64,000 nucleotides of DNA from Winogradskya consettensis (GCF_018332715.1 NZ_BOQP01000010.1:1-64000), one strand, 5' to 3'. Positions 15,535-25,470 are shown, counted from the first letter of the stretch. Notes: generated by a model not told the origin, from the sequence alone. Numbers and translations are program-made.

Positions 15535-17051
15535 GACGGATCACCGCCCGTGGTGCCACCCGCGCCCGGCGAGGAGGACGGCGGCGGGGAGGACTGCGAG
15601 GGGAAGGACGGCGGCGGGGAGGTGATGCCGGCGGCGTGGTCCTTGCGGAGCTTGGAGTTGCGGTAGCCGTACAGGAAGTAGATGGCCAGGCCGATGGCGA
15701 GCCAGACCACGAACCGGATCCAGGTGGAGAGCGGCAGGTCGCTCATCAGGTAGACCGCGAACAGGACGCCGACGATCGGCAGGAACGGTGACCACGGCAC
15801 GCGGTACGGCCGGGGCATCTCCGGACGCGTCCGGCGCAGGATGATCACGCCGATGTTGACCAGGATGAACGCGAACAGCGTACCGATGTTGACGAGTTTG
15901 ACGATCTCGGAGAGCGGGACCAGCGCGGCCAGGATCGCGATCAGGATGCCGAGGCCGATCGTGAGCCGGGCGGGGGTGCCGTACCGCTGGTTGACCTTGG
16001 CGAAGCGCTGGGGGAGCAGCCCGTCGCGGCACATGGCGAAGAAGATGCGCGTCTGGCCGTACATGATGACCAGGACGACGCTGGTGATGGCGACGACCGC
16101 GCCCAGTGACAGGATCCCGGCAGCCCAGCTGATCCCGGCGCCCTCGTCGAGGGCCGCGGCCAGGGGTGCGTCGCTGCTCTCGAGCTGTTCGGGGCTGGCG
16201 ATGCCGATCGCGCCGACCGCGGTCAGCACGTAGAAGATCGTGCAGATGATCAGCGACCCGATGATCGCGAGGGGCAGGTCCTTGGCGGGGTTGCGGGCTT
16301 CCTCGCTGCCGGTGGAGACGGCGTCGAAGCCGATGTACGCGAAGAAGATGATCGCCGCCGCGGAGGTGACGCCGTCGACGCCGCTCGGGGCGAAGTTGTG
16401 GAAGTTGCCGGTGCCGAAGTTGAACAGTGCCACGGCGATGAAGAACACCAGCACGGACAGCTTCACCGCGACCATCACGAGGTTGACCCGGGCGCTCTCG
16501 GTGACGCCGCGCACGAGCAGCAGGGTAATGGCCAGCACGACGAACACGGCCGGCAGGTTGAAGATGCCGCCGTCCTCGGGTGACTTCGCGATGGCGTCCG
16601 GCAGGCTGACCCCGAACGCGGCGTCGAGGAACGCGTTGAGGTTGCCGCCCCAGCCGACCGCGATGGCGGCGACGCTGACGCCGTACTCCAGGATCAGGTC
16701 CCAGCCGATGATCCAGGCGACGATCTCGCCGAGGGTGGCGTACGTGTAGGTGTAGGCACTGCCCGACACCGGGATCGACGACGCCAGCTCGGCGTAGGAC
16801 AGAGCGGAGAACGCGCAGGCCACCGCGGCGAGCACGAACGACAGGATCACCGCGGGCCCGGCTACTCCCGCTCCCTCGCCGATGACCACGAAGATGCCGG
16901 TGCCGATGATGGCGCCGACGCCCATGGCGGTCAGTTGCAGGGCGCTGACGGACTTCTTGAGACCCTGCCCTTCCTCGGTGGTCTCGGTGATCAAGGATCG
17001 GACGTCGCGGATCGCGAAGATCCCCGGTTTCCGGCTCGAGCTCGTCGTCAT
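15531..17051 (-). CDS. APC-family amino acid permease
   Basis: The protein is 506 aa with twelve or so transmembrane helices. The first helix carries the APC-superfamily unwound motif MGVGAIIGTGIFVVIGEGA. The sequence SALSYAELASSIPVSGSAYTY and the FFAYIGFDAVSTGSEE segment identify the cationic amino acid transporter (YfnA/CAT) group. The C-terminus is a Ser/Pro-rich cytoplasmic tail. I chose ATG 17051 because GGAGG lies 6 nt before it; a codon 18 nt upstream is also open. It probably imports amino acids with protons. It is coupled to the universal stress protein downstream. Confidence 0.9.
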   Translation of the reverse strand: MTTSSSRKPGIFAIRDVRSLITETTEEGQGLKKSVSALQLTAMGVGAIIGTGIFVVIGEGAGVAGPAVILSFVLAAVACAFSALSYAELASSIPVSGSAYTYTYATLGEIVAWIIGWDLILEYGVSVAAIAVGWGGNLNAFLDAAFGVSLPDAIAKSPEDGGIFNLPAVFVVLAITLLLVRGVTESARVNLVMVAVKLSVLVFFIAVALFNFGTGNFHNFAPSGVDGVTSAAAIIFFAYIGFDAVSTGSEEARNPAKDLPLAIIGSLIICTIFYVLTAVGAIGIASPEQLESSDAPLAAALDEGAGISWAAGILSLGAVVAITSVVLVIMYGQTRIFFAMCRDGLLPQRFAKVNQRYGTPARLTIGLGILIAILAALVPLSEIVKLVNIGTLFAFILVNIGVIILRRTRPEMPRPYRVPWSPFLPIVGVLFAVYLMSDLPLSTWIRFVVWLAIGLAIYFLYGYRNSKLRKDHAAGITSPPPSFPSQSSPPPSSSPGAGGTTGGDPS

Positions 17052-17332
17052 GCTCACCCTCCGTTGCAATATCGGTGACCATCGGTCTCACCGTGGCGTC
17101 CACCTGGGAGAGCCGCAAGATGATCTGCGGGATGCGGGAATCTTCGCCGCCCGGGTTGCCGTCTCGTGCGTGCGGTGGGTGACACCCCCGTGACACTCGG
17201 CGGACGCCTCCGGGCAACCCGGCGGACCACCTGTCCGCCCTGGTCACGGATTGGTGCGGCAACCTGCGAGGTGGCGGGACGGCGTTGTACCGTGAACCCA
17301 CGGGCGAGACAGCGGATGGGGCGGAAGATTCC

Positions 17333-17683
17333 ATGGGCGAGGCCGTGATGACCACCCGGCGTCAGGACGACGGCGCGATCGTGGTCGACGTGCGCGGCAT
17401 GCTCGACGCCGCGACCGTGGACGCGTTACGCAACGCCCTGGTCGGCACGCTGCACGGGCAGCGCCCGACGATGATGATCGTCGACCTCACCTATGTCACC
17501 TTCATGGACTCGATGGGCGTCGGCGCGCTGGTCGCGGGGTACAACGCCGCCCGCGAGACCGGCACCCGGTTCCTGCTGCGCAACCCCAGCGAGTTCGTCC
17601 ACCACCAGCTGCGCATCACCGGCCTGACCGAGATGTTCGGCCTGCCCCAGCACCCGACGGGCCCCCAGTCCTACACCCCCTGA
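17333..17683 (+). CDS. STAS-domain anti-sigma factor antagonist
   Basis: The protein is 116 aa from ATG 17333, with GGAAG 7 nt upstream (ATG 17348 is an alternative). It is a single STAS domain: GAIVVDVRGMLDAATVDALRNAL, then MMIVDLTYVTFMDSMGVGAL, whose DS is the usual regulatory phospho-serine of SpoIIAA/RsbV proteins. It would bind and neutralise an anti-sigma kinase when unphosphorylated. No kinase or sigma gene is adjacent. The 280 bp upstream holds divergent promoters for it and the permease, which I could not assign. Confidence 0.88.
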   Translation: MGEAVMTTRRQDDGAIVVDVRGMLDAATVDALRNALVGTLHGQRPTMMIVDLTYVTFMDSMGVGALVAGYNAARETGTRFLLRNPSEFVHHQLRITGLTEMFGLPQHPTGPQSYTP

Positions 17684-17698
17684 TCCGCCGGGGCCACC

Positions 17699-17704
17699 TA
17701 GTCT
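17699..17704 (+). promoter_or_regulatory. -10 element, leaderless promoter
   Basis: TAGTCT lies 7 nt before ATG 17712, with no ribosome-binding site between them, which suggests a leaderless mRNA for the esterase/ATP-grasp pair. Confidence 0.6.
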
Positions 17705-17711
17705 GCAGGGC

Positions 17712-18380
17712 ATGTGGCGAGACGTTCCGCTGACACTGCCCGCGCTGCGAGCCGATGTCGATGCCCGGGTGTGGTCACCCCCGGTGCCGACGGACCGGGT
17801 GGTCGTCGTTCATGACGGCGATGAGTACGAGCACCGCACGGCGATCTCGACGCTGATCCCCGGCGCTCACGTGGTGCTGCTCCCCGCCGCCGATCGGCTG
17901 GAGTGGTATTCGGCCAGTCCGGCGTACGCGAAAGCATTGGCTCTTGAAGCCCTCCCGCAGCTGGCGGCCGTCCTCGGCACGGACCGGCCGGTCGTCGGGG
18001 TCGGGGCGAGCCTCGGCGCCCTCGCCATGCTGCACGCGCAGCGCCGCCACCCCGAACGGTTCGCCGGCCTGCTCCTGCAGTCGGGCAGCTTCTTCCAGCC
18101 GCGGTTCGACCGGCAGGAATCCGATTTCCGGCGCTGGCTGCGCATCGTGCGTTTCACCGGCCGGGTGGAACGGGCCACCGGCGGCCCCGGCGTGCCGATC
18201 GCGCTCACCTGCGGCAGGGTGGAGGAGAACCTGGCCAACAACCGGGCCATGGCGCAAGCCCTGGCGCGTCAGGGGTACGAGGTGGACCATGCCGAGGTAC
18301 GGGGCGGTCACGACTGGCCCGCCTGGCGTGCCGCGCTCGATCCGCACCTGAGCGCGCTGCTGCACAAGGTGTTTTCCTAG
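17712..18380 (+). CDS. Alpha/beta hydrolase, enterochelin-esterase-like
   Basis: The protein is 222 aa without signal peptide. The nucleophile elbow GVGASLGALAM is near residue 97, and a GGHDWPAWRAAL segment carries the catalytic His near residue 201; both are typical of the esterase D/Fes type fold. It starts leaderlessly and is followed after 12 nt by an ATP-grasp gene, an arrangement I associate with actinobacterial genomes. The substrate is unknown; it may cleave an ester or amide product related to the ATP-grasp reaction, which is inference. Confidence 0.85.
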   Translation: MWRDVPLTLPALRADVDARVWSPPVPTDRVVVVHDGDEYEHRTAISTLIPGAHVVLLPAADRLEWYSASPAYAKALALEALPQLAAVLGTDRPVVGVGASLGALAMLHAQRRHPERFAGLLLQSGSFFQPRFDRQESDFRRWLRIVRFTGRVERATGGPGVPIALTCGRVEENLANNRAMAQALARQGYEVDHAEVRGGHDWPAWRAALDPHLSALLHKVFS

Positions 18381-18392
18381 AGGAGGAGACCC

Positions 18393-19628
18393 GTGGCCGA
18401 CGTCGAGCACACCATCGGATTGCTGCTGGGAACCGAGGACGACTGGCCGCGCGCCTATGAGGCGCTGCTGCGGCGGGTGGGGACGATAACGGACGGCTCC
18501 GGGCGTACCCATCGGATCGATTCGGTAAGGGTGACCATCGAGCCGTTCAACCTGCGTGACAAACCCCGCCACGACCTGGTCATCGACCGGCTCGCCTATT
18601 GGTACTACCACCCGCGGGAATGGCTCAAGAAAGCCGCGCTGATGGACGACGTCTACCTGCTGAACAGCCCGTTCACGTTCCAGTCGATGGAGAAGCACGC
18701 CGCCTACTGCGCGATGATGAGGCTCGGGCTCAAGGTGCCCGAAACGGTGCTGGTGCCGTTCAAGAACCCGCTCGACAACTCCCGCTGGGCGTACACCTCG
18801 GGGCGGTACAACCAGCAGTTCGACCTGGAGGCGCTCGCCGAGTCGGTGGGCTATCCGATGTTCATGAAACCGTACGACGGCGGCGCCTGGGTCGGCGTCT
18901 CGAAGATCCGTAACGTCGACGAACTGCACGCCGCGTATGACGCGTCCGGGGAACGGCTCATGCATCTGCAGGCCGCGGTGGAGGACTACGACGTCTTCGC
19001 CCGCTCCCTGACGATCGGCCCGGAGACCATGGTGATGAAGTTCCGGCCCGAACTCCCCATGTACGACCGCTACGCCGTGGAACACGATTTCCTGAGCCCT
19101 TCCACGGGCGACGAGGTGGTCACCATCTCGCGACTGGTCAACGCGTTCTTCCGGTGGGAATTCAACTCCTGCGAATCGCTGGTCAAAGGCGACGAGGTCC
19201 ACCCGATCGACTACGCGAACGCGTGCCCCGACGTCGCGGTCACCTCGCTGCACTACTACTTCCCGTGGGCGATGGCGGCCCTGCTTCGCTGGACGGTCTA
19301 CTGCGTGGTGACCGGCCGCCGCCCCCGCCTCGACATGGACACCACCCCCTATTTCGCCATCGCCGACGACCGTTCTCTCTCGTACGCGCAGAAACTCGCC
19401 GGATACCGCCGGCTGGCCGACGACTACTTCGAGGTCGACCGGTACGAGGAATTCTGCGAGAAGCACCTGTCCCACGTCGACGAGATGGTCCACGACTGGG
19501 TCAGCTCGCCGGAATTCACCACCCTGCTCGACCAGACGGTCCGCGCCACCTATCCGCCGGACGAGCACGAGCGCTTCCTCGCCCACTTCCGCGGCCTGAT
19601 CGACGCCTGGCTGCGCGACCAGGCCTGA
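18393..19628 (+). CDS. ATP-grasp family protein
   Basis: The protein is 411 aa from GTG 18393 with AGAGGAGGAG upstream, one of the best ribosome-binding sites in the window. The N-terminal region (DDWPRAYEALLRR) and the ATP-grasp core (GYPMFMKPYDGGAWVGV near residue 155, LMHLQAAVEDYDVFARSL, then metal-ligand region HPIDYANACPD near residue 275) fit the ATP-grasp/carboxylate-amine ligase fold. The last 90 residues are helical and acidic. It probably forms an amide or ester from a carboxylate via acyl phosphate. Substrate unknown. Confidence 0.82.
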   Translation: MADVEHTIGLLLGTEDDWPRAYEALLRRVGTITDGSGRTHRIDSVRVTIEPFNLRDKPRHDLVIDRLAYWYYHPREWLKKAALMDDVYLLNSPFTFQSMEKHAAYCAMMRLGLKVPETVLVPFKNPLDNSRWAYTSGRYNQQFDLEALAESVGYPMFMKPYDGGAWVGVSKIRNVDELHAAYDASGERLMHLQAAVEDYDVFARSLTIGPETMVMKFRPELPMYDRYAVEHDFLSPSTGDEVVTISRLVNAFFRWEFNSCESLVKGDEVHPIDYANACPDVAVTSLHYYFPWAMAALLRWTVYCVVTGRRPRLDMDTTPYFAIADDRSLSYAQKLAGYRRLADDYFEVDRYEEFCEKHLSHVDEMVHDWVSSPEFTTLLDQTVRATYPPDEHERFLAHFRGLIDAWLRDQA

Positions 19629-19683
19629 GCGCTTTCGCAAACCCGGGGCCGCCGTGCCGGGGCCGTGGTTCGATGGTGCGGTC

Positions 19684-21891
19684 ATGTCTGCCTCTGCTCC
19701 GGCCGCACGGCCCCGCTGGTCACGGCCGACCGTGGTGTCGATCGTGGCGCTCAGCCTGCTCACCGCGGCCGGGCAGGGCTACATGGCGGTGCACAGCGAT
19801 GCCCGGCTGTGGGTTCTGGGCGGGCTGCTCCTGGTGCTCGACGTCGCCGGCGCGGGCTACGGGTTCCTGGCATCGAGGCAGTCGCCCTTCACGCGTATGC
19901 CGTGGCGCCTGATGGCCGCCGGCCGGGCGGCGTCGGCCGTCGGAGCCATCACGATCATCCTGTCCGAGCGGGTCGGAGGCGCGGCGTTCTGGTGGAGCGG
20001 GACCACGGGACACCTGGCCATGTACGTGCTGCTGGCCGGCGGTGTGCTGTACGGCGCGATACGCCAGTACACCGGCCGGGACCGGGTGGCGCTGCTCGCC
20101 GAGCTCACCACGGTGGTCGCCGCCGGGGTCATGCTGACCTGGTACATCACCGTCGTCCCGCTGCTCGGGCGGCAGCCGCCGGCCCGGGACCTGGCGTACA
20201 TCCTCGGGTCGCACGTGGGCGACCTGCTGCTGCTCGCCGCCATCGCCTCGATGCTGCTGCGCGGGGCGGTGACCCGTTACGCGCTACCGATCACCGTCAA
20301 CGCCGTGGGGCTCGCCGCGTACCTGGCATCGGATCTCGCCTGGTCTCTGAGCGGCGTCGTGGCCGCGTCCCTGCTGCTCACCCTGGCCCCGATGATCTCG
20401 GTCGGGAAGCCGGCCCACGCCGCCCGCCTCAATCCGCCGGCCTGGGCTGTCTACCTGCCGGTCTCGGCGATCTTCCTCGCCTGCGGGCTGCTGATCGCCG
20501 TCGTCGCGCTCGAGGGCGAGGTGCTGCGCTGGGGTGGCATCGTGGCCGGGCTGATCATGATGGCCGCCGCGATGGCCGTCCGGCAGATCATCTACATGCG
20601 GGTGAGCGGCGACCTGATCGTGTCGGACCCGCTGACCGGGCTCGCCAACCGGGTCGGGCTGGAACACCGCACCGCCCGCGCGGTACGCCACCGGGAGTCG
20701 ATGGCGCTGCTGCTCATCGACCTGGACGGCTTCAAACTGATCAACGACGCGTACGGGCACGCGGCCGGCGACACCGTCCTGATCCACTTCGCCGGTGAAC
20801 TCCGCGACGCCGTCCGCGCCGGTGACCTCGCCGCCCGCATCGGCGGGGACGAGTTCGCCGTCCTGCTCCCCGGCGTCACCGACGCCGGCAGGGCCCGCGC
20901 GGTCGCCGAGCGGATCCTCGCCGTCGCCGCGGCGCATCCCGTCGCGATCGGTGACGACCTCGTTCCCGTCCGGGCCAGCATCGGCGTGGCCGTCGCCACC
21001 GACGGCGAAGCGCTGCAGGAAGTCACCCGTCGCGCCGACGTCGCGATGTACCACAGCAAGCGGGCCGGCAGCCACGGCTGCGTCGTCCACGACCCGTCCC
21101 TGACCGACCCCCGCGCCGACGACGCCCTGCTCTCCGACGACCTCGACCACGCCCTCGACCGCGGCGAACTCCACGTCCTCTACCAGCCCATCGTCACCCT
21201 CGCCGACGCCCGCCCGGTCGCCGCCGAAGCCCTCCTGCGCTGGCAGCACCCCACCCGCGGCCGGATCCCGCCGGACCGCTTCATCCCGATCGCGGAACGC
21301 TCCGGAGCCATCGCCCGCATCGGCCTCTGGGTCCTCGCCGAGGCCGCCGCCCAGCCGTTCCCTGCCAGCGTCAACATCTCCCCCCGCCAGTTGCGCGAAC
21401 CCACCGTCGTCCACGACATCCTTGCCGTCCTGCACCGCACCGGCCGCGACCCCCGCGACCTCATCCTGGAGATCACCGAATCCGCCATCGTCGACGGCGA
21501 AGCCGTCATCGATGCCCTCCGCTCCCTGCGCACCCACGGCATCCGCATCGCCATCGACGACTTCGGCACCGGCTACTCCTCCCTGCAGTACCTCACCCGC
21601 CTCCCGGTTGACATCCTCAAGATCGACCGCAGCTTCGTCGCCGAGCTCAACGGCACCCCCGGCGGCGCCGCCGTCACCGAGGCGATCATCCATCTGGCCG
21701 GGGCCCTCACCCTCACCACGGTCGCCGAAGGCATCGAAACCGCCGCCCAGGCCGCCGAGCTGCAATCCCTCGGCTGCGACAAAGGCCAGGGCTATCTGTA
21801 CGCCGAACCGCTGCCGGCCGCCGACGTCGCGCGCACGTTCGTGGGCTCGGCCGCCGAGGGCCGTACCGGAAATGTCGGAGGGTCGGCCTAA
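19684..21891 (+). CDS. Membrane GGDEF-EAL c-di-GMP enzyme
   Basis: The protein is 735 aa. Eight to nine transmembrane helices fill residues 15-300. The GGDEF domain has RIGGDEFAVLLPG near residue 386, so the cyclase motif is intact. The EAL domain has AAEALLRW near residue 513, NISPRQ, EITESAIVD, DDFGTGYSSL near 625 and ILKIDRSFV, so the phosphodiesterase metal ligands also look intact. It can in principle make and degrade c-di-GMP, with the membrane part as sensor. I chose ATG 19684; a GATGGT lies 6 nt before it. No PAS or receiver domain is seen. Confidence 0.93.
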   Translation: MSASAPAARPRWSRPTVVSIVALSLLTAAGQGYMAVHSDARLWVLGGLLLVLDVAGAGYGFLASRQSPFTRMPWRLMAAGRAASAVGAITIILSERVGGAAFWWSGTTGHLAMYVLLAGGVLYGAIRQYTGRDRVALLAELTTVVAAGVMLTWYITVVPLLGRQPPARDLAYILGSHVGDLLLLAAIASMLLRGAVTRYALPITVNAVGLAAYLASDLAWSLSGVVAASLLLTLAPMISVGKPAHAARLNPPAWAVYLPVSAIFLACGLLIAVVALEGEVLRWGGIVAGLIMMAAAMAVRQIIYMRVSGDLIVSDPLTGLANRVGLEHRTARAVRHRESMALLLIDLDGFKLINDAYGHAAGDTVLIHFAGELRDAVRAGDLAARIGGDEFAVLLPGVTDAGRARAVAERILAVAAAHPVAIGDDLVPVRASIGVAVATDGEALQEVTRRADVAMYHSKRAGSHGCVVHDPSLTDPRADDALLSDDLDHALDRGELHVLYQPIVTLADARPVAAEALLRWQHPTRGRIPPDRFIPIAERSGAIARIGLWVLAEAAAQPFPASVNISPRQLREPTVVHDILAVLHRTGRDPRDLILEITESAIVDGEAVIDALRSLRTHGIRIAIDDFGTGYSSLQYLTRLPVDILKIDRSFVAELNGTPGGAAVTEAIIHLAGALTLTTVAEGIETAAQAAELQSLGCDKGQGYLYAEPLPAADVARTFVGSAAEGRTGNVGGSA

Positions 21892-21894
21892 GGT
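21889..21894 (+). promoter_or_regulatory. -10 element, leaderless promoter
   Basis: TAAGGT lies 7 nt before GTG 21902 and overlaps the stop codon of the GGDEF-EAL gene. It supports GTG 21902 over the upstream ATG 21872 as the start. Confidence 0.5.
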
Positions 21895-21901
21895 TCAGGG
21901 C

Positions 21902-22360
21902 GTGCGGATCCGGATCGAGGGCAGCGACCTGCCAGGGCGTCGTGGCGGGGCGGCAGCCGATGCCCTGCGCCTCAGGAACGTGCACGTCGGCGTGCAGCGG
22001 ACCGGGCCCGGCCGGGTCACCGAGGTCGTCGACCGGGTCTCGGCGTTCGCCGGCGCCGTGACCTGGGAGTTCGAGGTCACGAGCCGCGAGGTCGACGAGC
22101 TGCTCGATGTCGGCGGGCCGTTCGTGCACGGGCGGCCGGGAGCACGGTTCCTCTATCTGAGCTGGGGTTCCGTCGACGGCGACGCGTTCGCGATGTTCCG
22201 GCGGGCCAAGCTGTTCTTCGGCGACATCCCGACCGCGGTCCTGCGGGCGGCCCATGACGGGGATCTGCTGCTGGTCGGGCGGGTCGGGCTCACCGACGCC
22301 GAGGGTGGGCCGCGGTGCGCCCGGGTGCGCGCGCCGGACCTCGTCTGGAGCCTCGGATGA
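21902..22360 (+). CDS. DUF5990 family protein
   Basis: The protein is 152 aa. The pattern VRIRIEGSDLPGR, NVHVGVQR, then VHGRPGARFLYLSWG and MFRRAKLFFGDIP, ending GLTDAEGGPRCARVR, is what I recall for the actinobacterial DUF5990 family; no biochemical role is known to me. It overlaps the SNF2 helicase start by 4 nt (ATGA), so it is the first gene of a helicase operon. An ATG 30 nt upstream is in frame but lies inside the preceding gene. Confidence 0.75.
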   Translation: MRIRIEGSDLPGRRGGAAADALRLRNVHVGVQRTGPGRVTEVVDRVSAFAGAVTWEFEVTSREVDELLDVGGPFVHGRPGARFLYLSWGSVDGDAFAMFRRAKLFFGDIPTAVLRAAHDGDLLLVGRVGLTDAEGGPRCARVRAPDLVWSLG

Positions 22361-25300
22361 CGGTGCTGCACGGGTTCATCGCCCGCGACGGGGCCCTCGC
22401 CCTCTGGGGCGAGGCCGGCCCCGCGTCGGGCTCGGCTTCCGCCGGCAACGTGCCTCCTGCCGCCGGCGTGCGCCGGGGGGAGCATCCGTCCGCGTTCGTG
22501 CCCGGGGGTGTGACGGCTCGGGGGGCGAGCACGCTCGGGGAGTTGCGGACGTCGACGGTGTTGCTGCCGTCGACGTCGGCGGGGCCGTTGCCGTCGCCGG
22601 GGCTGGGGCTGGCGGCCCGGCGGGGGGTGCCGAAGCTGCGGCCGTGGGTGGTGCCCGCGGTGGTGGTGCCGTTCGTGACCGAGGAGATGGCTGACGAGTT
22701 CGGGGCTCGGGCCGCTGCGTCCGTGGCTTATCTGGCCGAGGTGTGCGCGTTCGCCGCTGATCTGGTGGCGCGGGGGCGGGTGCTGCCGGGGGTGCGGCCC
22801 GGCGAGCCGCGCGGACGGTCCCGGGCCGAGGGAGCGCGGGGGTTCTGGCGGCCGGTGCTGACCGGCCCCGACGCGGCCCGGCACGCCGCCCTGGTCGAGC
22901 GCATGCCACCCGCCTGCCGCGCCGAACGGGCCCGGCCCGGGGACGTCGACGGGCTCCCCGCCGCCGACGCCCTCCACGCAGCCCTGCACCGCCTCGTCGA
23001 CGGCCTCGTCCGCACCCGCCTCGCCGAGGCCGGCATCACCCTCACCGGAGCCCCCTGGCTCACCGCCCTCACCACCGACGACGGCAACGCCGCCCCCACC
23101 AAGGACGGCAACACCGCCAAGGCCGCGCCGGACACGGGCACGGTGGATGCGTGGCGGGCGAAGCCGGGTGAGCTGGACATTCTGGCCGAGGCGCTGGATG
23201 AGTGGCATGCCGAGGCGAGCAGTGGGTCCGTGGTGCGGGTGGTGTTCCGGCTGAGCCATCTGCATGAGGTCGAGCCCGATGAGCCCGACGCGACCAGCGC
23301 CCATGACACCGCGCCGCCGCCGGATGCCGGGCCTGAGGACGCGTGGTTGCTGGAGTTTCTGCTGCAGCCCTTGGAGGAGCCGAGTCTGCTGGTCAGCGCG
23401 ACCGAGGTCTGGCAGGACGCGATCGCGCCGCTGCGGCGGTGGACGCAGCGGCCGCAGGATCGGCTGATCGCGGGGCTGGGGCAGGCGGCGCGGGTGTTCG
23501 GGGATCTCGAGGCGGCGTTGCGGGTGGCGCGGCCGGCTGAGCTGGTGCTGGATACCGAGGGGGCCTACCGGTTCCTGGGGCATGCGGAGGTGCTGGAGCA
23601 GGCGGGGTTCGGCGTGCTGCTGCCGAAGTGGTGGCGGGAGCCGTTGCGGTTCGGGCTGGCGCTGGAGGTGCGCAGCCGGGAGGCCGCCGCGCACGTGCTG
23701 CGGGACGAGACGACCAACCTGGCGACGCTCGTCGGGTACGACTGGGGGCTGGCGCTCGGCGGGAAGGTGCTGACCGACGACGAGCTGGCGGAGCTGGCTC
23801 GGGTGAAGGTTCCGCTGGTCCGGCTGCGGGGGCGATGGGTGTATCTCGACGCGCAGCGGCTGCGGACGGGGCTGGAGTTTCTGAAGCGGGGCGGCGGGAC
23901 GATGACCGCCGGGGGTGCGCTGCGGCTGGTCCGGTTGATGCCGCCCGAGGAGGTGCCGCTGCCCGTGACCGAGGTCCGGGGGCGGGGATGGGTGGCCGAC
24001 CTGCTGGGCGGGCGGCTGGGGGAGAGGCTCGAGCTGATCGAGCCGCCGCCGGAACTCACCGGCGTGCTCCGGGCGTACCAGATGAGGGGTTATTCCTGGT
24101 TGTCCTTCCTGGACGGTCTGGGGCTGGGGGCACTGCTCGCGGATGACATGGGGCTGGGCAAGACCGTGCAGTTGCTGGCTCTGCTGCTCGGGAGCCGGCG
24201 GGGGCCGACGCTGCTGATCTGCCCGCTGTCGGTGCTGGGGAACTGGCAGCGGGAGGCCGCGCGGTTCGCGCCGTCGCTCAGGGTGCGGGTGCTGCACGGG
24301 GCCGACCGGGCCGAGCCTGCCGAGCTCGCGGACGGGGCCGACGTGGTGCTGACCACCTATGCGACCGCGACGCTGGACGCCGATGAGCTGGCGCGGGTCG
24401 GCTGGGACCGGGTGGTGCTCGACGAGGCGCAGCACATCAAGAACAGCGCGAGCGGCACCGCCAAAGCCGTCCGACGCTTCCCGGCGCGGTCGCGGATCGC
24501 CCTGACCGGTACGCCCGTCGAGAACCGGCTCGCCGAGATGTGGTCCATTCTCGACTTCCTCAACCCGGGGCTGCTGGGGAGCGCGCACACGTTCCGCAAC
24601 CGCTACGCCGTACCCATCGAACGGTATGCCGACGAGGACGCCGCCGCACGGCTGCGGCAGGCCACGCGGCCGTTCCTGCTGCGGCGGGTGAAGTCCGATC
24701 CGAGCGTGATCGACGACCTGCCCGCGAAACGGCTGACCCGGCACCTGTGCGGGCTGACCACCGAGCAGGCCACGCTCTACCGGGCGGTGCTCGACGACAT
24801 GCTGCTGCGGATGAAACAGGACAACGAGACCCGGCGCAAGGGGTACGTCCTGGCCGCGATGACGAAGCTCAAACAGGTCTGCAACCACCCCGCGCAGCTG
24901 CTCGGCGACGGCTCACCGCTCGCGGGGCGCTCCGGGAAACTCGAACGCCTCGAGGAGATCCTCGACGCGGCGCTGGCCGAGGGGGAGAGCACGCTGTGCT
25001 TCACCCAGTTCGCGCGCTTCGGGACGATGCTGGTGCCGCACCTGGCCGCGCGGTTCGGGGTGCCGGTCCGGTATCTGCACGGCGGGACCCCACGCGGGGC
25101 GCGGGACACGATGGTCGCCGACTTCCAGGCCGACCGGCGGCCGGGGATCTTCGTGCTGTCGCTCAAGGCAGGCGGCACGGGGCTCAACCTGACGGCGGCG
25201 AACCACGTCGTCCACGTAGACCGGTGGTGGAACCCGGCGACCGAGGCGCAGGCGACCGACCGGGCGTACCGGATCGGGCAGGACCGCGACGTGCAGGTCC

Positions 25301-25470
25301 ACACGCTCGTCTGCCTCGGCACCCTCGAGGAGCGCATCGACCGGCTTCTCGCGGACAAGGGCGTGCTCGCCGAGCGCGTCGTCGGCAACGGCGAGGGCTG
25401 GCTGACGACCCTGTCCAGCGACGAGCTGCTCGACCTCGCCCGGCTCGCCCCGGAGGCCGTCGGTGACTGA
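22357..25470 (+). CDS. SNF2-family DEAD/DEAH helicase-like ATPase
   Basis: The protein is 1037 aa. A long N-terminal part (to about 560) corresponds to the bacterial SNF2-associated domain. The motor follows: Walker A DDMGLGKTVQ near residue 597, VVLDEAQHIKN near 687, ALTGTPVENRL, then the C-terminal helicase lobe with GGTPRGARD, LKAGGTGLNLTAANHVVHVDRWWNPA and QATDRAYRIGQ. All core motifs look intact. Residues 235-260 include an Asp/Lys/Asn-rich insert. It translocates on DNA, with a presumed role in DNA repair or nucleoprotein remodelling. An 8-nt overlap couples it to a SWIM-zinc-finger gene. Confidence 0.93.
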   Translation: MTVLHGFIARDGALALWGEAGPASGSASAGNVPPAAGVRRGEHPSAFVPGGVTARGASTLGELRTSTVLLPSTSAGPLPSPGLGLAARRGVPKLRPWVVPAVVVPFVTEEMADEFGARAAASVAYLAEVCAFAADLVARGRVLPGVRPGEPRGRSRAEGARGFWRPVLTGPDAARHAALVERMPPACRAERARPGDVDGLPAADALHAALHRLVDGLVRTRLAEAGITLTGAPWLTALTTDDGNAAPTKDGNTAKAAPDTGTVDAWRAKPGELDILAEALDEWHAEASSGSVVRVVFRLSHLHEVEPDEPDATSAHDTAPPPDAGPEDAWLLEFLLQPLEEPSLLVSATEVWQDAIAPLRRWTQRPQDRLIAGLGQAARVFGDLEAALRVARPAELVLDTEGAYRFLGHAEVLEQAGFGVLLPKWWREPLRFGLALEVRSREAAAHVLRDETTNLATLVGYDWGLALGGKVLTDDELAELARVKVPLVRLRGRWVYLDAQRLRTGLEFLKRGGGTMTAGGALRLVRLMPPEEVPLPVTEVRGRGWVADLLGGRLGERLELIEPPPELTGVLRAYQMRGYSWLSFLDGLGLGALLADDMGLGKTVQLLALLLGSRRGPTLLICPLSVLGNWQREAARFAPSLRVRVLHGADRAEPAELADGADVVLTTYATATLDADELARVGWDRVVLDEAQHIKNSASGTAKAVRRFPARSRIALTGTPVENRLAEMWSILDFLNPGLLGSAHTFRNRYAVPIERYADEDAAARLRQATRPFLLRRVKSDPSVIDDLPAKRLTRHLCGLTTEQATLYRAVLDDMLLRMKQDNETRRKGYVLAAMTKLKQVCNHPAQLLGDGSPLAGRSGKLERLEEILDAALAEGESTLCFTQFARFGTMLVPHLAARFGVPVRYLHGGTPRGARDTMVADFQADRRPGIFVLSLKAGGTGLNLTAANHVVHVDRWWNPATEAQATDRAYRIGQDRDVQVHTLVCLGTLEERIDRLLADKGVLAERVVGNGEGWLTTLSSDELLDLARLAPEAVGD

